Positions 11,101 to 18,724 of a DNA stretch of 64,000 bases are shown here, piece after piece; the stretch's first letter is position 1, and each line of letters begins with the position of its first letter. A program made the translations under genes and the position numbers. This DNA comes from Hoeflea ulvae. Lineage in GTDB: Bacteria; Pseudomonadota; Alphaproteobacteria; Rhizobiales; Rhizobiaceae. The stretch spans positions 875,501 to 939,500 of the forward strand of contig NZ_JAOVZQ010000001.1 in the NCBI RefSeq assembly GCF_026619435.1, read 5' to 3'. The notes under the pieces were generated by a model. That model saw only the letters and a program-made list of their open reading frames with translations. It made no database searches and was not told the DNA's origin.

Positions 11101-12527
11101 ATCTGCGACGCTTGCGATGGCCCTAGTTGCGCGCCTCCATAGCTGCTCACCAAGGCAGCGAACTGTGTCAGACCAGGATGCTGATCGGCCGTTGACAACG
11201 GCGCGAAAATGCGCGCCCAATCGGCATCGCGCAGGGAATAGGCGACGCTCCTGGCGATAGACGCGAGCCGCAGGCGATTGACCGTCGACCAATCTAGCCG
11301 GGAGGGCTCCGTTCCCAGCCTATAAGCTGCCAGAAACTCAAGCGGCCCGACGCTTGCTGAAGCCAGCAACTTCTGAGCAGCTTCGGGTGGTACGTCGCGC
11401 AAGAATGTGTCGGGATCGGCCTTGGCCAGATCGTTGTTCGGCGAAGTGATGACCGTCAAATCGAACGGATGACCGTGCTGGAGCAGCCTGAGAAGCTGCA
11501 GCGTAGCGTCGTATGCACCGCGCTTGCCTGCATCGTCCCAATCGAAAAAGATGTGGAATCTGAGTTCCCCATCGAACTCGCCAACCTGTTCCTGAATTCG
11601 GACGATTTGTTCGATCTGGCCGGGCGTTAGCTGCGCGCCGAGCACGCCCAGCGCATGAAAACCCAATTGATCAAGACGGAGGGCGTCGAAGATCCCCTCG
11701 ACGAGGTAGATATCAATGGCACCGTTGCGGTCAGACCGACGCAGATTTTGCACCGCCTTCAGCACGCGTCCTTGGCCATAGAGCGAGGTTCTGCGAGGAA
11801 AGCCGTAGGAGTAGAGGTATTTAGGCGTTTGACCATCAAGTGCGCGCGCAGCGAAGCCGACCGTCTCTCCCTGCGGCCCGTCGATTGGGAAAACGATGCG
11901 ACTTCCGCCGAAGAAGCCGCGCAGTTTTTGACCATAAAGATCAGCGACCGGCTCAGCGGCATCTTCGCGGCGAAGGACGCCAGCTTCGACAAGCTGCTCC
12001 TCAATCGTCCGGTCAGCTCTTGCTCGCTCGATCAGGCTCCCAAGACTCGCATTCGCTCCGCCTCTGTTGCGGAGAAAGGCTGGATCAAACCCTCGTTCCT
12101 TGGAAAAGGCCGCGAACTTCTTGTCCGTCACTGGGATTTCGACGAGGTGATGCGTGAGGATAGCCGCTCCAGTCAAGCGATCGACTGCCGGACGCCGCCT
12201 CGAACTAAGCTCGACGCCCTCAATCGCAGCGAGCCGCTGAACAGCCTCCCAGAACGGGACCTTCTCATAATTCTGAATGAGGGAAACCGCATCCCCATGG
12301 GCGCCGCAGACAAAACAATGATAATGGTCGCGCTCAGTTCGCCCAGCACCACTGCGATAAAGGTTGAGCGATGGATCTTTGTCATCGTGGAACGGGCAAA
12401 TGGCGCGACGCGGTTGCCGCACCCGGCTGTCGAGGTTTAGTCCAAGCCGCTCAGCGACTAGCGCAATATCGGCCTGCTCAACTAGCTGTGCAATATCCGA
12501 TAATCCGGTTCTAGATTTGCGAGCCAA
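5052..12527 (-). CDS. Giant primase (CHC2-Toprim)/reverse transcriptase/nitrilase fusion, candidate anti-phage defence protein
   Basis: Encodes 2491 residues. The start is TTG, chosen because a GAGGGGG site lies six bases upstream. Domains in order are as follows. A DnaG-like CHC2 zinc finger has Cys44, His47, Cys71 and Cys74. A DnaG-like core with Toprim spans about residues 200-375 (LVEGIFDA with Glu277, FFDWDDAG with Asp329 and Asp331, then DPDTFL). A reverse transcriptase spans about 635-850 (LRLDITGF with Asp670, RGIPQGP at 755-761, RYVDDIVI with the YVDD at 809-812). About 1070 residues follow that I cannot assign. A carbon-nitrogen hydrolase (nitrilase) spans about 1918-2260 with a full triad: Glu2000 in VFPEYS, Lys2092 in ARPKRY and Cys2133 in LVCSEMF. 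RT-nitrilase fusions are known among UG/DRT defence reverse transcriptases. A joined primase core is unusual. All catalytic residues are intact and no frameshift is seen, so the protein is probably active. A defence role is inferred from family and island context. Confidence 0.9.
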   Translation of the reverse strand: MARKSRTGLSDIAQLVEQADIALVAERLGLNLDSRVRQPRRAICPFHDDKDPSLNLYRSGAGRTERDHYHCFVCGAHGDAVSLIQNYEKVPFWEAVQRLAAIEGVELSSRRRPAVDRLTGAAILTHHLVEIPVTDKKFAAFSKERGFDPAFLRNRGGANASLGSLIERARADRTIEEQLVEAGVLRREDAAEPVADLYGQKLRGFFGGSRIVFPIDGPQGETVGFAARALDGQTPKYLYSYGFPRRTSLYGQGRVLKAVQNLRRSDRNGAIDIYLVEGIFDALRLDQLGFHALGVLGAQLTPGQIEQIVRIQEQVGEFDGELRFHIFFDWDDAGKRGAYDATLQLLRLLQHGHPFDLTVITSPNNDLAKADPDTFLRDVPPEAAQKLLASASVGPLEFLAAYRLGTEPSRLDWSTVNRLRLASIARSVAYSLRDADWARIFAPLSTADQHPGLTQFAALVSSYGGAQLGPSQASQILQKLRDPADDRSDLLTALTLGRSSTSRREYPLDDEAWERLAIAASPLFHIHRERLAASDGPASPLLARQVPKGNGKYRLKSGPVAHDAILQQYALVELLRDRDDCPSFADSIPAIRYARDGEGDDGIFKTGSGRKQPALSFAYQIDMAIVNGLKPPRREGIFRPYFECWRSFIDFIDGRIKHFRHEEMQILRLDITGFYDHIRSDVFGDALAQPLERALHGLNFADGDIGSFAPLLAPSEHEDATGRAEAFTRFLLQHSFGLRYFDPITGKEASSDSKRGIPQGPDLSAYLANISLFDLDDMMGAEVARLNEQEVVPDETRDQDRCSAAYARYVDDIVIICRDFETAAQLRRKIESLVSLKGLSLNRKNVTPPPMTRAQARGWITDNRAGFGFSGALADLPTTEAMDPLADAGEIDRRTALGLLFDPDLDNPANADIGVVKIGTALSATEIRFNDRANAYRRLWCFASDNLENASGEELAASFAKLLAEAEPGVLPLADETDRLDIAMAAMEGLDRALRFAVPPGTFGQELCERIERNLLTLSTAVLDDPFTPLETLLLDCNDNRLLSRFDTRCQIGNMASLAAEKLGPRDRTFQFTSLHKFLLPNVCLGEVLPEGLLHSLLKHDAAFARPLPGLVVASRQSAKAAFSRLNQTLVELQRAEALGGDEGPAIFSVSELQDPNKVVSVAKSILSIWAPGKDIDCSTAPPTEVELDAAATLVNLTYSVFGEIVLRRPRLTQMIARVANAVPLPSPPGLKASGILLWCPDDGRLLLASPPDTAEAPPLGVTWTDLNDQSVPGIALREATLPEGSRLLVEKARKWLPSEIANLYRAGFTQFAQQIDLDAGRVPVPTAFSFFGIMTDGVIDFSSVQLISWPALRSSVDGHAFIRVGPSLEARSVYADGADHWRYGWAVRDACNRAEPSHDDDAGMDAHAETALDEDFHRREAIVARVLPRLSGADQWGPGEGTPDNPIPIRIRRALTLLENFDRAGTAAAAASCLVAAVAEGMFMSERVNVLHDLTSNGNPAELLAAATRRVSRALPEAAKHWNIAVPPSLPHRRGASAWQILSTAIGHAGIDLPGDTADSLNALEAGAEVLAAIADLRALAFEIAAALPEDSLNRLSDAEFDLAWVSDIVGLDLIMLNDRSATNEPGLAMQTNKVVRAFSQVVLGQRRGLNFVRDQITPAGWVVLVAILIQVVPVRQRSDLARPTLWQAHAGLASAETALQNLLQYFASSSKANANAPNWPWDVFDKLLSQRPSDLPLLLRQVTDATDITVSNEVSISPPRTNDSQANRPIIRLADGSSVSLAEWQIDVSYVRGERGAKMEAYPDGSRLRFPYSISRCGDQILGLHLVSRKLGEAAFGKPFQTETPSGEHKVAPEVMPDSEAGETIIEDPAAGPEVGTSPDKAMDQPAPSDPNTLDDALALIDTKRIRSWGDRSKAKNPGTHRVALIQWDVADSYYSPGHNGGRYEGLVSAAGDKEADPVKVKGGGVFLSTSEHRRRALIREVLKACADFKVDGLVFPEYSLRPETINWLTRQLKTQPRQITIWCGTFRVPNGTQLDQDFSEAAIVPFVSSTAGSVPTLTNRWDSHTALLTCVRTRTDKQSLRVEHFARPKRYPSAAAGELIRPPFTEPWTPLLVNENDPFNLGTFSLELVCSEMFPHASSANFVGIIEENSELADRYGIGKGGESMFTHISRDIYEFARWTAFRNSAKVTGDTHGALLRGETFQRTLIVLPAMTTRSADYHIFGQNQYLAAGLVTVFCNAVVPHASCGQSGFIGLDGWKRTEGIKTPYGSRAPGIFQLGDTHSGPLGETEAAMVIADLDLLRTTDQRPRPHYQHRSLRLVAHLPIIFATEKGNHAGPGSYPNKQRQPRTRTVDGKALTFAEARYKVAKALELESVWRSKPNVGSPDEDLPPDYQTAIAETLAALRVLEEFADDPAWLRKRTDSFKSERYEMPPMTPLPALVDWLYVDDRWLPGTNGTVGPEEGEDALKSDKPLLGVPRSMQDEPPRSIT

Positions 12528-13136
12528 TTAATCCCCCTCTGGGATGTGGTTTGTCCACTCAAACCCCACCCATGTGCTATCATGCTCCACCCTGGAGTTG
12601 TAAGCCCAAATAGAGACCAAGCGATTTGATTCGCGGATTTTGATTGGAGCAGCACGATGTCATCACAGCCAAATACCAGAAGGTAGTACGCATGACACAA
12701 GGTCTTCCGCTCAGACCTTGGTCTGCTCAAGGGTGGCTTTCGCCACTTTGCTGCCCGATTATCGCCCAGCGGCAATCGGCCACGAAGCGGAGATCATTTC
12801 CGTTCCGCGCCCTCACGTACGGGTCCGCTTCGGGGGGCGTGCGACGAGGTTGGCGTGTTTATCTGAAGTTATAGGCTCACTACGTCAGATGCAGTCCAAG
12901 CCACAATGACCTAAGGAATACTGGCCAAGGGCCGGTCGCCGGCAAAATCAGTGCGGCGCAGATTAAGGAAATCTGCGAGGCCCGATGATGGTTCCGCACG
13001 CATGAGCGGCTACCGACCCCGTCAGCTTGGCCCCTAGTGACTCATGGCCGGCGGTTGCTCGACCCTTTCGCGCCTGAGATTCTAGGACCCACCATCGATC
13101 AAGCCGAGCTTTGAGGAGCACGTCTAATCAAATGAC
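12528..13136. other. Gene-free stretch upstream of the RT gene, with small hairpins
   Basis: No convincing gene lies in these 609 bases. A perfect 8-bp stem with a 5-base loop sits at 12957-12977 (CGCAGATT and AATCTGCG), and a smaller GCCGG/CCGGC hairpin lies at 12931-12943. The RT promoter must lie here or upstream of the membrane-protein gene. A structured RNA partner for the reverse transcriptase is possible, but nothing in the sequence proves one. Confidence 0.4.
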
Positions 13137-14033
13137 TCATCCACACTGCGCACCATCGTCAACATCTTCAGGCTGGGTGGATTCAACGAGATGCAGTTGC
13201 GGGGGTGTCAGGTGGTCGGACTGTGAATATTCATAGTGGCGGCGCTCCAGAGTCCAGATATCAGATCCTCGGCGTCGAGCAGTGATGCAAAGTGACAATC
13301 TTCGGTTCAAACCGGGATGGACGACATCTCCGTCGCGTAGGTCTTTGATATACGTAGATTCGTCCATGAACTGCCACGAATCTGCGATGTAGTCGTTTGC
13401 TGGCATAACGCGCGCCCGGTGGGACGATAGGCTTTTCCCATTCTCGTCATGGACGCTCAATGTGACATCTTCGAAAATGATTCCTGTGTCATTTGACGCG
13501 TTGTAGTGAATGCCATTGAAGAAGTGGTATTGCTCGAGCGTCTTTTGGTGCTGCCGACTAAATGCGTTAATATATGCGCTCGGCGAAATCCATCTTTGAG
13601 ATGATGATATCATTTCTTCGGTGTTGGCAAGAATATCAGACGAAGTTGTTTCTAGGGAAGCGATCCGATTTTCGATGATCCCCAGTGATATCTGCATTTG
13701 CCGGACCTCTGGATATGCGCTGGAAATCACTCCACCTTCCGACGACGATGCCGCAGAGAGCGTGCTGAAGCCGAATACCACGCCAGCCAGCAATATGCAT
13801 GAGAGGCCGAAGGGCTTTGATTGAGCGCCTATTGAATCGTCTTCTCCAACAATCGTGCGCATGGTCTTACCGACGAATGCCGAAGGAGCAACGAGTGCCA
13901 CGATGCCAAGGACCAGCAGAGATGCATACAGCGCGACAGCGACATTCTGGTCTTGCAATACGTCGGAAAGAGCAGCCAGCAGACCGCACAAGCCGATAAA
14001 CGTCGGATAAGTAAATTTCACAATGCTTCGCAT
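13137..14033 (-). CDS. Membrane protein with a large soluble C-terminal domain, unknown function
   Basis: Encodes 298 residues from an ATG with a GAGGTG site. Three hydrophobic helices fall in the first 95 residues (TFIGLCGLLAALS, VAVALYASLLVLGIVALVA, LSCILLAGVVFGFSTL). A probable coiled region around residues 105-145 and a soluble domain of about 140 residues follow. No family is recognised. It points the same way as the RT gene but is separated from it by 609 bases, so membership in the same system is uncertain. Confidence 0.6.
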   Translation of the reverse strand: MRSIVKFTYPTFIGLCGLLAALSDVLQDQNVAVALYASLLVLGIVALVAPSAFVGKTMRTIVGEDDSIGAQSKPFGLSCILLAGVVFGFSTLSAASSSEGGVISSAYPEVRQMQISLGIIENRIASLETTSSDILANTEEMISSSQRWISPSAYINAFSRQHQKTLEQYHFFNGIHYNASNDTGIIFEDVTLSVHDENGKSLSSHRARVMPANDYIADSWQFMDESTYIKDLRDGDVVHPGLNRRLSLCITARRRGSDIWTLERRHYEYSQSDHLTPPQLHLVESTQPEDVDDGAQCG

Positions 14034-14221
14034 CGAACACCTCGCCGCCTGTGAGTAGCAAAGCGGTACTCAAGATTGCGTTAACCGGAGAACTGGGTCC
14101 AAGGCAAAGAACCTGACCGCAGGCATAATCTCCCACGAGGTTCTGGTTCAACCCAAGGACTCTCCCAAGGCTTTGACGACATCCAAATCGGCGCGCACCG
14201 TTGCCAGCTGGGCAAAGGAGC

Positions 14222-14420
14222 TCAGCCCTTTGTCAAATTCCATGGGAGCAATTGTTCCAACCTGCTGATGGGCGTGTCCGCGATGTTGGTGAGGGCGTCG
14301 GCAAGCCACGCTTGCGGATCGATATCGCTGAGCATTGCGGTCAGCGTTGCCATAAAGGCTGCGCGATCAGCACCACGATGCGGCAAAAAGCCAGGACTTT
14401 GGTGTTTCTGCCCATCGTGT
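14222..14420 (-). pseudogene. 3' remnant of an IS66-family transposase (TnpC)
   Basis: Reading the minus strand from about 14375 to a TGA at 14222-14224 gives GADRAAFMATLTAML, DPQAWLADALTNIAD, then SRLEQLLPWN near the end. This is the characteristic C-terminus of IS66 transposases. Just upstream the related GRNTK..WLFAAS stretch is in another frame, so a frameshift is also present. The rest of the element is missing. It marks past transposition between the RT locus and the replication module. Confidence 0.75.
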
Positions 14421-14900
14421 CCGCCGGCTGATCAAGGAAGGGGCGCTTCCGAGAGAGCAGGTTAGTGACCCGACCGATAAGGATCTCGGCGCGCGACGTC
14501 CGTCGACCCCTCCGTGTCCTGAGAACCTCCAATGTAGTGTCTATGAAGAAGCGCCTTCTCGCTCGTCCATGTCGGATCACAGATCAGGCGACGGCGGGCA
14601 ACGTGGGGGCGGAACACCGATATCGCCGTCCTATCCACGAGGGGCTACGCTGGTGCGCGCGCACCAGCGTGCGCGGTCCTGCGGGCTTGCGCGCATCCGC
14701 TTGGGTCCTTCTGCCGGGAAGCCGCCGCTGCGGGGTGCGTGGAGGCCCCGGGCTGACACACTTTTTGAGATTTTTTTCCTATTTTGATACTGTAATGTCG
14801 TTACATGTGTGCGCTCATGCGGGCTTGCGGACGATAGGTGCCCCCCTTTTGCGCGATCTGAGCATAAGTGCCGATTTCCCGCTCATCCGGCCTACCTCCT

Positions 14901-14922
14901 CCCCCCCCCCCCCCTTTTTTTT
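14901..14922. repeat. C14T8 homopolymer tract
   Basis: Fourteen C residues are directly followed by eight T residues. Tracts like this are prone to slippage in copying and in sequencing. The hairpin at 14924-14938 follows immediately. Confidence 0.9.
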
Positions 14923-14923
14923 A

Positions 14924-14938
14924 TGCTCAACATGAGCA
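14924..14938. terminator. Short hairpin flanked by T and A runs, possible bidirectional terminator
   Basis: TGCTCA, a three-base loop, then TGAGCA. It is preceded by a T run and followed by an A-rich run, so it would look like a weak intrinsic terminator on either strand. The stem is only six pairs and no gene end lies close, so its function is uncertain. Confidence 0.3.
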
Positions 14939-15063
14939 AAAAACCCCCTACAGGTTGTATCGGCGTTTCCGAGGTTGTCGGTGATGTCGGTAATTCCGAC
15001 CCCCGTAAATCCCCGTGTCCGCAGTGCATCATACGGGTGTGCGCGTGTACGTGTGTGGGTAAC

Positions 15064-15412
15064 GGGACAGGTGGGACAGGTCCCTCTCAGTCATCCCCTA
15101 TACCTGTCCCAAAAATTCCTCAATGATTTCAATGGGTAGGACAGGTAGGACAGGTAGGGCAGCTAAAAGCCTATAGAGACAAGAAACGAAGAGAGAGCTA
15201 AAAAGAGGAGTCAAAAGCTGCATGCAGCGGGAAGAAACAGCGCCGCAGCGTTTTTATTTTAGTGTGCGGGGAGCGCCTACAAATGACTACGTGGGAATTG
15301 CTGTCCCTACCTGTCCCCCTGTCCCACGATCCAATTAAACTACTGAAAATGCTCAATAAAATCGTGGGACAGGTGTCGGCAAAATCGTGGGACAGGTCTA
15401 CCCCCTGTCCCA
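15064..15412. repeat. Cluster of GGGACAGG(T) repeats in both orientations, candidate iterons
   Basis: The core GGGACAGGT or its close variant AGGACAGGT occurs as tandem pairs at 15064/15073 and 15138/15147, and again at 15366 and 15389. Inverted copies (CCTGTCCC) lie at 15103, about 15301-15325 and 15403. The two copies near 15358-15397 share a longer unit ending GTGGGACAGGT. Clustered short repeats beside a primase-helicase gene are typical of replication origins of plasmids and phage satellites. That role is inferred. The repeats could equally be regulator sites. Confidence 0.6.
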
Positions 15413-15491
15413 ATTTCTCTTGTGCATTAGATTATACATTTTGCCGAATCAAAAATTGGAGCGCCAATGCGCGGTATGAAAAAGGGGGCCT

Positions 15492-18266
15492 CTAAGCCCC
15501 CTCCTCGTACAACCTATAGCCGCATTGCAGCTCATCGAAGGTGATATCCTCCCGCACTCGCCAGCGGTCCCGGACCTTCTGGATATAGTGTCGTTCGCCC
15601 TTGCCAGACCATCCTTTCAGATCGGCCAAAGCCTTATGGAGTTGCTGCGAAACTTGCGGATTTGTGATCGTGGACGGCAGGCCGAGGGCCGCAGCCGCGT
15701 CACTCAGCCGGAAGGCGCACCGGAGCACGAGCTGGTCGCCGAGCAAGCCGTCATCGTCATCGTCCGGGAAGTCCGACATGGGCTTGTCCAGCTCGGCCAT
15801 GAACTCTTTGAGCGGCAAGGGCTCTTCGAGCCACATTTCGATCCGGTCGCGCATTTGCTCGTAGATTTCCTCGGTCCGGGACGCCTCTTGCAGGGCCACG
15901 GCGGTAGTCTTGGCTTCCGTGCTCTGGAGAGAGAGGTCCAGCTCTATGGAGTGGTCGCCGCCGGTCCGCCGGTCGTACTCAGCCAGCGTCGCGCCCCATA
16001 GGGCTTCGCGCTCTTGAGCGAGGCCGTGGAGGTCGAAGAACTTCTCCAGCAAGACGATGATCATCCAGTAGGAGCGGTTGCCTGTCGGGTCCTTGAGCAC
16101 CTTGAGGTCGTTCGTCGTGCCCCAGAAGACCGACTGCCGGGGGAACTCGCTCACGCGCCTGTCGTAGGCCATGCGAACGTCGTCCCGGGTCCGGCGCAAG
16201 AACATTTTGGCCGCGTTGTGATCGGACTTGTGGAAGGCCGACAGCTCGGGCAGCTCGCAGCCCCACTTGCCCGCGATCTCCTCGGCGATCTCCTGCTTGT
16301 CGTCCAGCTTGCAGGCGATTTCGCCGAACCATTGCTCGCCGTAGAGAACCTTGATGAACGACGACTTGCCGATCCCCTGCTTGCCGCCGATGATGGGCGC
16401 GAAGTCGAACTTGCAGCCCGGGTTGAATATCCGGCTCACCGAGGCGAGCATGATGTTGCCCGCCACTTCGCGGTGGTAGGCGTTGTCCTCGACACCGAGG
16501 TAGCGGATCAGGAGCGTCTCGACGGCCTCCCACGAGCCCGCCTTGCAGGCGCGCAGGTAGTCCCGGATCGGGTGGAAGCTGTTGCGGTGCGCCGCGAGCA
16601 GAATGCCGCCGGAGAGGTCCCGGTCGGTGACCTTCATCCCGTAGCCTGCCTTCCCTTTGCCTGCCGGGTATTCGAGCAGCGCCCGGAACGCCGTGTCGTG
16701 GAAGTCCAACCAGCGTGAACCGTTGTAGTTGTCGGAGCAGATGATCTTCGGTACGGCCTTGATGCTGGTAGATACCGACCGCGTGCAGACCAATTGCCCG
16801 GTGAACTCGTTTTTCGCTGCCACGCCGCGCAGGCGGGGGTCGTTATAGATGATCGTGCCGACGTTCGGCAGGTTCGATATGATCTCGCCCTTCGCGGTCA
16901 TTTCGACCTCGTTTGACAGCCAGTCTTCGTCCGGCTCCGGCAGTGCCCGGGGCGCGTGTTGCAGGCGGGTGATCAGTGGGGGCAGCTCGGCGTCGTCGCC
17001 GACCAGATCGCGCAGGATCGCCAGCGCCTCGGCGTCGTCCGCCGCGTCGCCGATCTTCGCAGGCTTCTCCCGTTTGGGCTTCGGCCTCGGGCCGTCGCCG
17101 ACCAGATCAATCTCGTAGTCGTCCGGCGTGTCCAGCACCTCGACGCCCGCGTCCTCGAATATCGCGGTCATGTCGTAGTTGCGGGCAACGCGAGCGTCAC
17201 GGACTGCCTTGAAGGTCCCGGCGAACTCGGTCATCGCCTTGAAGGACGGCAGCTCGGTAACCTTCTTGCCGGTCTTCTCGCCGTCGTCCAGCTCGCCGAA
17301 CTTGTGGAGCCGGGCGAAGTCGAACGCGTTGAGGTTCATTTCGCAGCCCGGATCGTGCCCGTGGTGCGAGAAGATGAACTTGCCGTCATCGTAGACGATA
17401 GCGCCGTTCGAGGACGTGGAGCCCGCGTAGGTGTAGCGTGGGTGCCCGCTATTCGCGTCGCCGAGGATGTAGGTCCCCGGGATGATCTCTTCCATCACGT
17501 CGTAGATCGTGAACGCCCGGCAGAAGTCTCCGATGATCCCTTCCTTCTCGGTCGGGTCTTCGGACTTCTCCCCGTGGTGACGCAGCTCGTCTTCGTCCGG
17601 GTGACGCGGCAAGAGCGATAAATCGCGCCAGTCGCCAACCTCCCGTTCGAACTTCTCAAGGATCGCGTCGGCGTCGAGGATGTCGCCGTCGTTGCGGAAG
17701 TAGAAGAAATGCTTCTCGTCGTCCTTCGAGCACGTCGGGTAGAACATCATTTGCGCGGATCGGAACGACACCTTATCCACACGTTTCATCGCCGGATCGA
17801 CCATTTGGCCGAGGATACGGGAGAGCGCGGTGTACTCCTCCTGACTGACCTTGCGGTTGATCGGCAGGATTACCCGGATGCGGGGCTCCTCGGGAGTGTG
17901 TCTCCGGGAGGAGTGCGCCGAGAACTCAAATTCGGACAGGCCGAAGTTGCCAGTGCGAATCAGATCGGGGATGAAATCTTCGATATAGTCGAGGTCGAGG
18001 GTGACCAGATTGCGCGGCAAGATATTGGCGAGGCTTCGAATGCCGCCGGAGCACTGCGCGCCCGAGAACCATCCAGCCATGGACTTGAGGTTGTCCTGAT
18101 CGTCCTTGCTGACTCGGTTGAACTCTTTGCGCTTCTCGGGCGTGACGAAGGGCTTGTTTATCCGCTTCTGGAAGAGGCCCCAACTGGTGACGCGGTTGTC
18201 GGCTTTACCGAAATTCCGTTGTTTGCCATCGGCAAAGAAGATCATCATCTTATCTTTGTCCGCCAT
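15492..18266 (-). CDS. VapE-type primase-helicase of a phage satellite or integrative element
   Basis: Encodes 924 residues. The N-terminal part looks like an archaeo-eukaryotic primase-polymerase domain: a DLD acid pair at Asp91/Asp93, then a SAHSSRRHTPEEPRIRV stretch and RSAQMMFYPT. The C-terminal part is a virulence-associated E (VapE) superfamily 3-like helicase, with Walker A GGKQGIGKSS at 627-636 and a downstream FWGTTND motif. Such proteins start replication of satellites and islands, comparable to the P4 alpha protein. It is followed by the GGGACAGG repeats and preceded by the AlpA-like gene, a usual order for such modules. The reading frame is intact, although the integrase nearby is not. 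Confidence 0.85.
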   Translation of the reverse strand: MADKDKMMIFFADGKQRNFGKADNRVTSWGLFQKRINKPFVTPEKRKEFNRVSKDDQDNLKSMAGWFSGAQCSGGIRSLANILPRNLVTLDLDYIEDFIPDLIRTGNFGLSEFEFSAHSSRRHTPEEPRIRVILPINRKVSQEEYTALSRILGQMVDPAMKRVDKVSFRSAQMMFYPTCSKDDEKHFFYFRNDGDILDADAILEKFEREVGDWRDLSLLPRHPDEDELRHHGEKSEDPTEKEGIIGDFCRAFTIYDVMEEIIPGTYILGDANSGHPRYTYAGSTSSNGAIVYDDGKFIFSHHGHDPGCEMNLNAFDFARLHKFGELDDGEKTGKKVTELPSFKAMTEFAGTFKAVRDARVARNYDMTAIFEDAGVEVLDTPDDYEIDLVGDGPRPKPKREKPAKIGDAADDAEALAILRDLVGDDAELPPLITRLQHAPRALPEPDEDWLSNEVEMTAKGEIISNLPNVGTIIYNDPRLRGVAAKNEFTGQLVCTRSVSTSIKAVPKIICSDNYNGSRWLDFHDTAFRALLEYPAGKGKAGYGMKVTDRDLSGGILLAAHRNSFHPIRDYLRACKAGSWEAVETLLIRYLGVEDNAYHREVAGNIMLASVSRIFNPGCKFDFAPIIGGKQGIGKSSFIKVLYGEQWFGEIACKLDDKQEIAEEIAGKWGCELPELSAFHKSDHNAAKMFLRRTRDDVRMAYDRRVSEFPRQSVFWGTTNDLKVLKDPTGNRSYWMIIVLLEKFFDLHGLAQEREALWGATLAEYDRRTGGDHSIELDLSLQSTEAKTTAVALQEASRTEEIYEQMRDRIEMWLEEPLPLKEFMAELDKPMSDFPDDDDDGLLGDQLVLRCAFRLSDAAAALGLPSTITNPQVSQQLHKALADLKGWSGKGERHYIQKVRDRWRVREDITFDELQCGYRLYEEGA

Positions 18267-18419
18267 TCAAAAAGCCTTTCATTGCGCACAGCTCGATCGT
18301 CCCGGCAGGTTATGCCGGGCTGTTATTCAAGCGGTCCAGATGGTGTGAGTGGTGGACGTTAAGTGCTCAGAGCTGTAGGGGGAACGCCCTAAGTTGTTCC
18401 TCTGCCAAGCGCATAATTG

Positions 18420-18644
18420 CTATTCAGGATTGCTCGCCTGGTCTACCCAGGTTCTCAGGTCGTCCAACCGGTAACGGCAGGCCCTGCCAATCCGTACGAC
18501 CGGCGGGGTGCCAGCCACGCGGAAGAATCGCCATTTTTCAAGCGTCGATGAACTAAGGCCGAGCAGGCGCGCGGCTTCTTTAGTGCCGACTAGAATCGGC
18601 TCAGTTCTGGTACTTTCGGACATTTTCGATGTGTCTCCAATCAT
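18420..18644 (-). CDS. AlpA/excisionase-like helix-turn-helix protein
   Basis: Encodes 74 residues. The pattern GTKEAARLLGLSSSTLEKWR followed by RIGRACRYRLDDLRTWV is the winged helix-turn-helix of the AlpA/excisionase DNA-binding family, which controls integrase expression and excision in islands. It lies between the VapE gene and a hypothetical gene, close to the broken integrase. A decayed copy with the same sequence pattern lies at 50937-51179. Confidence 0.85.
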   Translation of the reverse strand: MIGDTSKMSESTRTEPILVGTKEAARLLGLSSSTLEKWRFFRVAGTPPVVRIGRACRYRLDDLRTWVDQASNPE

Positions 18645-18724
18645 TGAAAGACATCATCTTGCACCGACTTGGACGCGGGTATAGGCCCGTGCAAATGACC
18701 TTCAAAAATGAACAATTTGCACTT

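Larger units (their letters stand above)
14421..15491. other. Gene-free, repeat-rich stretch beside the primase gene
   Basis: About 1.1 kb without a supported gene. It holds a C14T8 homopolymer run, a T-flanked hairpin and a family of short GGGACAGG repeats, listed separately. Base composition swings sharply here, from runs of C to AT-rich patches. This fits a replication or maintenance region of the integrative element better than a decayed gene. Confidence 0.5.

Noticed and set aside
12528..13136. Retron msr-msd element
   Set aside because: No characteristic inverted-repeat pair or branching-G context was found, and the RT is fused to domains not seen in retrons. Only a general possibility of a structured RNA is kept.
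14990..15412. CRISPR array, because of repeated GGGACAGG motifs
   Set aside because: Repeats are only 8-10 bases, occur in both orientations and lack even spacers. There are no cas genes.
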